From: Diplosphaera chodatii
Lineage: Eukaryota > Chlorophyta > Trebouxiophyceae > Prasiolales > Stichococcaceae
NCBI GenBank assembly: GCA_032358165.1
Contig: JAALGY010000039.1
Location: 310,001-374,000 of the forward strand
Direction: 5' to 3'
Length of the DNA: 64,000 nucleotides
Shown: positions 57,001-64,000 of the stretch, piece by piece
How positions within the stretch are numbered: position 1 is the stretch's first letter
Layout of the letters: each line of letters begins with the position of its first letter
The notes under the pieces: model-generated
Told to the model about the DNA's origin: nothing
The model's input: only the letters and a program-made list of their open reading frames with translations
The model's database searches: none
Position numbers and translations under genes: made by a program

Positions 57001-60000
57001 CTTGCTTGATAACAGCACGTTTGATGGCCTCATACATCAGGCCCAAGTTGCTACACTTAAACCTTCATATGTACTTGTGAGTCGACTTCTGCGGAGCGGC
57101 GCGTATCACATCAAAGAGAGTAAGTGCCTATGCAGTGGGCCAAGGCGGGCATCTCAGCCTGTACAGCATGTAATCACAGTAAGGACGCGGTATTTTGCAC
57201 CTTGAGCGGGTTGCCGGCCGCCCTGCGCTGCGGGACCAGCCCCCGCAGCAGCGCCATCAGGAAGTCTCCCTGCAGCGTCCGCTCGTGCACCTGCGCGCAG
57301 TGAATCACAGGTCTTAAAGCATGTTGGAACCCCTCTGATCAATCCTCGTCTCCCAACAACGCACCCTGCAGCAGGTTCTGTTTCCTCCCTTTTCATTGCA
57401 GGATGTCATTAAAGCTTGCACTGGGACGGCTTACCTATCCTCCGCCGGTTCAGCAAGTGGTGCGTCAACTTTCAGACGGCCGCGTACCTCGTCCACGATG
57501 ACGTGGGACACGGTGGCGAGGCCCGGGTCGCCGGCCAGCCGCCGCAGCAGGATGCCGGTGGTGCAGAACAGCAGCCGCGTGTCGGACGTCGCGGCTGCGT
57601 CCAGCCGCACGTGGTACCCGACCTGCAGATTTTTGGGGAAACAGGAGCTGGTGTCCAGGAACAGCGGCGCTGTGCAGCTTGTCAAACTCGCAGGGCTAGC
57701 TTATATCACTGTTGACAGCTTGCAGCAAGTGTGCAGTGAGGTATGGACAGTCACGGAGGCCGGCCCTGCTCTGATGTCATGCAAGGCCAACATGCGAGCT
57801 GATTGCTGAAGTCACTGCCGTGTGAACGACACGTCAGTTTGAAGGTCAGCTGCTGCTGAGTCAGATACAGCATTTGGCAAAAAAGTTGCACTATGCAAAA
57901 GCCACAAGATTCGCAAATTGAACCCACCCTGGAGCCGCGCCTGCCCGGGGGCGGCTCCCCGCGCTCGTCCGCCACCCGCTCCGCCACGGAGATGGCGGCG
58001 ATGCGCCGCGGCTGCGTGCACACCACGCTGCACGCCGCACCACTTCCTGCTTCCGCCGCCGCCTCCAGCAGGTACTGCGGCACCTGCACCCAACACGAAC
58101 GACCGTCAGTATGATCAACCAACCCAGCCAAGGGTCCGCGATGTCTGACTAGAAAGTCAGACGGGTGCTGCAACACCGTCTGCTTGCCTGCTTGTCATGG
58201 CTGCATTTGACTTGTAGGGCAGAATGGGTCAGACACGTTGATGCATATGACGCGCAGTCCGCCGCCGTGCCTGCGTGGTTTTGCCGCAGCCGGTGTCGCC
58301 GCTGACCACCGCCACATCCGCCTGCTGCAGGGCCTCCAGCAGCGGCGCGCGGATCTCCGCCACCGGCAGCCCCGCCCGCTGGGACTGCCACCTGCGTGGC
58401 CAGACATCGCAACCTGCTTCTATGGTGAGTCAGGAACGCTCAAACCACGAGCCAACGTCCGGCGCTCTACACAGTTAGAGCTCAGGCAGCAACATCGTGT
58501 AGCTGTCTGTGTGCGTGCTGCTGGCTGACCAAGCAGCCGGCGATGTGCCGCCCATCTCTATACACTGGCAGCCATGGTCACGCTGCTAAGCATCATGGGT
58601 ATGGGACCAAACTGGAGGTAGCGGGCCCGCCTGACAAGGGGCGGTTAGCAACCGAGAGCTGATCATCAAGCACGTGATGCCTGGCGGGTTCCAGTGGACT
58701 GCGGATGCGCAGCAATGACAGAAAAGTGCATTCCCTCCCCACCCAGACATGCGAGGTCTGTTTCCATCCTCTAAGCCGCACAATGCATCTGGTTCTTGCC
58801 TGACAGGCGAGCAGGGTGGATGCACGATCAGCAAGCCCCATGCCGCGGCTCGCTTGCAGCAGAGAAACTTATCAGCTGCTGGGCTGAAGGACATCGAAAT
58901 TCCAGAAGAGGTCTGCAGGCACCCACTTCTGACCAGCTGCAGATCCGCGAAAGGCTGCCAGCTCGTCTGCCAGACGCCGCGACTCGGCCGCATCAATGTT
59001 GACGTTCACTGGTCGCCGCATCGCCACCTGCTCAGCAGTTGGCATGACGCGTTTCATGATCAATGCGCTTGGTGCGTGCTTAGCCTCGGCAGAGCAAACT
59101 GTGGCAGTCATGCTGGACTGACATGTGTGCAGCTTTGCCAGCAGTACTGCATGTAGTGCGCAGCACTGGTCTCGTGTGCACATGAAGCAGTCCTGTGCAG
59201 CGCTGGCTTGCTCACATTTGGGTCAACAGCCGCTGACTTGTCCGAGGTGGCCTGTGCGGCGCTGTTTCTGCTGCTCCCCTTGCTGCCGCAAGACTGCTGC
59301 TGACGTGCCTCCACAGCCGATGCAACCTCCTCCACGAGGGCGTCCCTGCCCGACTGCGAGTCTGCATGCGCTGTGGCTGGGCCTGCAAAGGCAACACTAC
59401 TGTTGATTTCACTTTAAGCCTGGTGAAGGCTTGGTGGACCAACACATTGCCTGTGCCAGTAACATCAGTGCATGCGATTTTGTCTGGTCTGCATAGAGCA
59501 GAGGCCCAGAGCCGACTTGGATAAAGTTTGAGAGTCTGGGTATGTACGTGCCATACATGGAACGTTAACTTCTGAGCTTGACAGCAGCATGGTCGTTAGC
59601 CTGTCTGACGTTGCACCACATAATGGACAGTCAGCTGTGGGCCTGGAAACTAGCAGAGCATTGGACAGCCACTTGCCTGCAGTCGCCAGCTGTGCCCACA
59701 GCCGATGAAAGCCCGGCGTCAGTCGGGTAGCTAGCATGCTGCCCTGCTCGGCGTCCAGCAGCCCCTGCAGCGCCGCCAATGCCGCCGCCGACTGCGCATC
59801 CTGCAGCGTGCAGCGACAGCAGTCGGCACAGCGTACCACTTTCGTTCATGTCCATTGACTTCCAATGGATGACCTGCCGGAATAGGTTGTGCTGCTGGAC
59901 AGAGACACCTGACTGACACCCACATCTTTCACGGGGGTCGGCCTTCGTGCCAGGCTTTGGGTATGCTAGGTTGCGCATGTGCCCATGCTCAAACTTGTGC

Positions 60001-63000
60001 AAACAGGCAGCACATTGCTCCTTTATGGGATGCTGTGTCAAGTGGCCTGGCATGTAGTTGGCCTGCTAGCACGTGTTTACTTCACCAAGAAACTAGGGTG
60101 CCTCAGTAGGATAGTACCTTACTGCGGCACCGGATTCACTGAGCAGCTGGATGTGTGACAACAACTCACATTAATGGTTGCCCAGCCGTCTGCTGCTTCT
60201 GGAAGCTGGAAGGTGCGCGGTGCTGCTGCTGCCTTGCGACCGCCGCCACGGCCACCACCTGCGGTTCAACAGGCGAAGTTGACCTACTGCTTGAGGTGTT
60301 TGATCAAACCAGGTTTTGGTCCCATCACGACGCTGCAAAGTGTCACGCCAGCAGTGGCCGCTGCTGATCGGGGTGCTTGTTGGGTTTTCTGGTGGTGATG
60401 TGACACTTGGCACCTTTCCTGCCGCCAGAAGCCGCTGCAATGGTCACCGTGTAGCGCAGCAGCCCGGGCGGCGGGTCGGCTGCCTGCTCTGCTACCACTG
60501 CTGCCATGTCCGCCTGCCGTCTCAACGCGTGCGAGATTAGCGGACAAGGTCCAGCTGAAAGCACGCAAAAACACCTGACAAGGTGCAGGGAGTGTGTGCT
60601 AGTGTGCATGGCGGTCCAACGACTTGGCAGCACCTGCGCATCCAATGCCTCTGCTGGTGAGGCAGTGCCAGCCTCCTCGGCCTTGGCCAGCGCCCGTGCT
60701 GCTGCATCCGCCGCCGCCTTCGCCTGTGCGGGTTGTTGAGCGGATCTACATTCGTTCTGCGATAGGCATGTGGCCACCGCACCGCACGCATGCAGTAAGA
60801 TGCCTCGTGGCGTGACTAACCTGTGCTGCTACCTTCAGAAGGGTCTCCAGCCTGTCGCCGCGACCGCCGCCCGGCGGCAGCTTGCTGAACTGCGGCGGCG
60901 GCAGCCCTGTAGCAACATACACCTCTTGATCTCAGGGTCCACGAGCAGGCAAGGGTCAGCTTACCCGACAGAGCTACTTCATCGTGGATGGCAAGAGATG
61001 CCAAATTCGGTCGGCATTCAAACCCTGATGCAGCAATGCAGCAGATACAGAGGCAGTCTGCCTGCACACCTGCTGCTGCGCAGTGCTGCTGCAGGGTGGG
61101 CTTCGGCTGCTTGGGCGGCTCTGCTGGCGGCGCAACTGCTGCTTTGCTGCCTGCAAGCATGGCAATGCTCTGCAGGCCGACGCGCATCGTCCACACCCTA
61201 ACACAATCTCGGTGGGAGTATTCTGTGCAACCCGGGCCACAAATCTTCAGACAGTATGCAGCACCAGGTGCAGTGACAACCTGCGGACTGCCGCCATACC
61301 GCTGCCACTGGCAACAGAATGGTACGTGCACCACCAGGACACGCCTCACTCAAACCCTCTGAGTCACGGCATATGATGCATACCAATTCTTCTGATGATT
61401 CTCTTGCTGCGCCAGTTGTGGCGGCAACACTGGTGCAGCTGTTTCCCATGCCGTACGACTCGACTCCTTGCACATAAGCTAGAGGTGGTCTTGCTCCCAT
61501 CCAAGGGCCTACCTTTCTGCTTCTTCTGCTGCGCCATCCGTGGCTTGGGCTTTGGCGTCAGCACGGGCGCAGCCGACTCCCACGCCGCCCCGCCAGCATC
61601 CTCGTCAAACAGGCCGCCCGTGAACTCGTCTTCGGCCTCTCGGATAGCCCCGTTCACCTGCTCCAGGGACTGAGAACTGCTGCTGTGGGGGTGACATTGT
61701 AAATGTGTGATGCATTAAACGCATGGGCATTGGTGTTTTTGCTGGCAGCTGCTCTGTGGCTGTGCGTATCAGGTGTTGCGGGCTCGGCATCCGAAACAGC
61801 AGCATGCCTGCTGCATGGGCGCAGCCTCGGCATTATGCTGGTGTCAGTTCCCGCTGCCATGCAAAGACGAACTGTACAGTCACACACCTGCGCCGGCTGT
61901 GCTGGTTGCCGCACGGCCGAGTCATCGTCCTGCCAGTACGCTGCATCTGCGTAGACGTCCACATCTGCAGCACCAGCTGGCGCCGAGGCTGCTGGAAGCA
62001 GCTGGTCAGGCACGCCATCGTCGTCTGCTCCTGGCGGTGCTGCATCTGTCTCTGCTGCTGAGTCAGCGGCCTCGGCTGCACCTGGAAAGTCGTCGGCTGC
62101 TGCAAGACCCGCAAACATGGCATTGTCATCCACGTCCTGCTGCTGCTGGGCCGCTTCTGCGCGTGACTCTGCACCTGTGCTGCCAGCCTGCTGAGCGTCT
62201 GCCTGATTGCTGCCAGCATCGGTCGTGGAGGCTGCGGCTGTTTGCTGCTGCTGCTCCTGCTGCTGCAGCCAGTCTTCTGTAATGCCTGCAGGCAGCAGGC
62301 GTATTCTGCGCTGATTGTGCTTGGCGAAACAGGGTATGCCCGAGCCTGTGTGCAGGCAATAGTTGTGCACACCATGCTGAGTCGACATCGATCCACCGCT
62401 GAAAGAGTGCATTGTTGCACTCCAGCAACATGAATCATGCCCACACAGCATTTGGAAGCAGAGGTGACACACGGTACAAACTCCCTACTGCTCTGCTACT
62501 GATGTCGTACAGCACATGTTGCTGTTTTGTTGGTTCATCTGACCAATCCGATAGATCAGGGCAGTAGGCCTGACGGTTCAGCAGGTAGAGCACCGGCACT
62601 CAACCTCCGATCACAGCCTGAGCTACCAACCAATCGGGGAAAGTTACACAGCTTACCCAGCTCGGCCATTTCCTGCTTCAGGCCGCGGATCATCTCCCCC
62701 GCCGCCCGCTGGCGGCCCTTGTCCCCGTCCGCCTTTGCCCTAGCCGCCTCGCCTTTCGCCGTGGCAAACTCCTCCGCCACCAGCCGCTTCCGGGTCTGCA
62801 TGCGCCGGGCAAATAGGTTGCAAACATTGCACACGATGCACAGCGTCTTCCTAAAGTGACCGGCAAGGTCCTGCAGAGCCAGCAGCACAGTGTTGAGATG
62901 TTCTTTGCGATTCCTTGCAGTTTCGATAGCCTGTCAGCCTGTCAGACGAGGTGGATGTGCAACCACAGTCGGCAGAGTAGGGCACACTTCAGATCACATT

Positions 63001-64000
63001 TACGCCCATTAGGTCACAATGATTGAGGCTGCATGATACCCTCACCTCGGGTGGCAGCGCCGCGCGCTTGCGATCGGCCTTCCGGCGCTCCAGCTCCCGC
63101 GGATCCGCAAACAGCTCCCAGTCCTCGATGGAGCCGTCGGCCTGCACTCCGCAGCAGCACAGGTTGTGCGGCTGGCGCTGAGACTCATCAGGCGCTCTTG
63201 TTGGACACGCACGTCAGCGCGCTTGCTGGCGCGAGGGGCTTTGTTGTGCGTATGTGCAGACCTTGCTGCAGGATCGGGTCAGGCTGCCACTTGCTGCTGG
63301 TGCCCATCGGCACAGTGCACGATTCTTCCAGCATGTATTGTCCAGAAACCTCAATTCTCACCTCGGAGGCGGACGCTTCAGAGTCCGAGGACTGCTGCAT
63401 GTACTGCTGGATCCAGCGCTTCTGGTCGGACTGCGCACGCGGCGCAGCCGCGTGCCCACTGCCGTCACCGCGGCCTGCGCAGCTGATCCCACCCCTGGCT
63501 GCTTCACCATTTACTCCTGCTGCAACTGGCGCAGATTGTGGCGCCGGCGGCGGCGCAGCGGCTGCGCCTGCTATGTCCCTGTCCACGCCATTGCTCTGCC
63601 TGTTTCAAAGAAACAGACGACCATGACGTCATCTGCGCTCAGCCCTGATGTCGGCATGCCATCTGTACATTGAACAAAGACATCAACACCATGACATGCT
63701 ACCCTGCGCTAAGACGCCGTACACAACACGAAAGCCAAAACATGCTGTGTACAGGGTTAAAGTGCAGGGTAGCATGCTGCAGGACAGGGTTCCGTGAGTA
63801 GCAGGTTGGGACGGCAGGACAGCGGTTCTTGAGGCCTCAGGCTTGACCTAGCTGCCGCTGCCGCCGCCGCACGGGATGCATCGCCGGGGGCGATGATGCG
63901 GGCCGGCGCCGCCGCCACCTCGCCCTGGGCCCCGGCCGCGAAAGCCCTCGGCAGCTCCTCCGGTGCCAGGTTGACGCACAGCCAGTCCAGCGCCGCTTCC
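51094..64000 (-). CDS. DHX29/DExH7-type DEVH-box RNA helicase, 5' end beyond window
   Basis: N-terminal part: [15 protein letters not shown] (63850-64000) and [21 protein letters not shown], then [18 protein letters not shown], hallmarks of DHX29 and plant DExH7. An acidic Gln-rich exon (61890-62290) and [11 protein letters not shown] follow. The helicase core has [11 protein letters not shown] (Walker A, near 58280), [30 protein letters not shown] (DEVH, split by an intron at 57295), [18 protein letters not shown] (56827-56945), VLATNIAG and [12 protein letters not shown] (54570). Downstream come the winged-helix/ratchet ([19 protein letters not shown]), HA2 ([17 protein letters not shown]) and OB-like ([18 protein letters not shown]) exons; TGA at 51094-51096. 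DHX29 binds the 40S ribosome and unwinds structured 5' leaders during initiation; the DExH7 group is related. At least 25 exons. The right window edge truncates it. Confidence 0.9.
51833..51868. repeat. Perfect 17-bp inverted repeat with 2-base loop, intronic
   Basis: ATCTCAGCTGATGGCAG, then TG, then the exact reverse complement. Lies in an intron of the helicase gene. This near-perfect palindrome resembles the intronic hairpin at 3534-3571 in size but not in sequence. Confidence 0.88.
54771..54811. repeat. 11-bp inverted repeat, 19-base loop, intronic
   Basis: CCTACACTTGA at 54771-54781 and TCAAGTGTAGG at 54801-54811 are exact reverse complements, in an intron of the helicase gene. Confidence 0.8.

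Noticed and set aside
61654..62472. Minus-strand open frame of 272 codons as a separate gene
   Set aside because: Its central Asp/Ala/Gln-rich part is an exon of the helicase; the ends are intron read-through.

Overview
The window is nuclear DNA of a eukaryote, most likely a green alga of the Trebouxiophyceae (Coccomyxa-like). This is inferred from many short GC-rich exons separated by introns of roughly 150-350 bases with GT/GC...TGCAG borders, plant-type telomere motifs (TTTAGGG), a plant-type serine acetyltransferase, a plant-type DUF3754 protein and a plant DExH7/DHX29-type helicase. Nearly all open frames longer than 60 codons are either single exons or antisense shadows, so genes were assembled from exon homology, splice borders and reading phase. 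Exon borders are my reading and may be off by a few bases.

Layout: (1) 1-6.5 kb, minus strand: a DUF3754 (TMEM143-like) membrane protein with a glycine-rich tail; one of its exon ends is repeated four times in a 109-base tandem array. (2) 6.5-8.2 kb: intergenic, with a 460-base inverted-repeat element. (3) 8.2-11.4 kb, plus strand: serine O-acetyltransferase (cysteine synthesis). (4) 11.9-16.9 kb, plus strand: a 13-exon BAR-domain-like protein. (5) 17.7-42.0 kb, minus strand: the most striking part, a head-to-tail array of seven paralogous genes. Each has the same nine-exon layout and encodes an isopenicillin-N-synthase-type 2-oxoglutarate/Fe(II) oxygenase (exons 1-6), a linker usually carrying a KRAR-like basic patch (exon 7) and a C-terminal ubiquitin-fold domain (exons 8-9). 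Copies 3-7 carry a ubiquitin-like domain and copies 1-2 a more SUMO-like one. All seven end in Gly-Asp-stop where ubiquitin and SUMO have Gly-Gly. (6) 42.7-50.1 kb, minus strand: a receptor-like TKL kinase with signal peptide, transmembrane helix and a non-RD (HTD) catalytic loop. (7) 51.1-64 kb, minus strand: a DHX29/DExH7-type DEVH-box RNA helicase whose N-terminus lies beyond the right edge.

In the array, only copy 2 reads through with every expected residue and normal splice borders. Copy 1 has a one-base deletion in exon 4, copy 3 a degenerate donor after exon 7, copy 4 an exact deletion of the iron-binding Asp (with the next Arg), copy 5 a one-base insertion at exon 6, copy 6 an in-frame stop just before the ubiquitin-like domain, and copy 7 Trp in place of the 2OG-binding Arg. 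Five copies share a GC (not GT) splice donor after exon 4. I read this as an expanding and decaying family of oxygenases with a built-in, probably non-conjugable ubiquitin-fold tail.

A second theme is duplication of exon ends together with their splice site into the adjacent intron. It is seen in the DUF3754 gene, twice in the acetyltransferase and twice in the kinase. I saw no rRNA, CRISPR array, intact transposase or viral gene; tRNA genes were not searched exhaustively.
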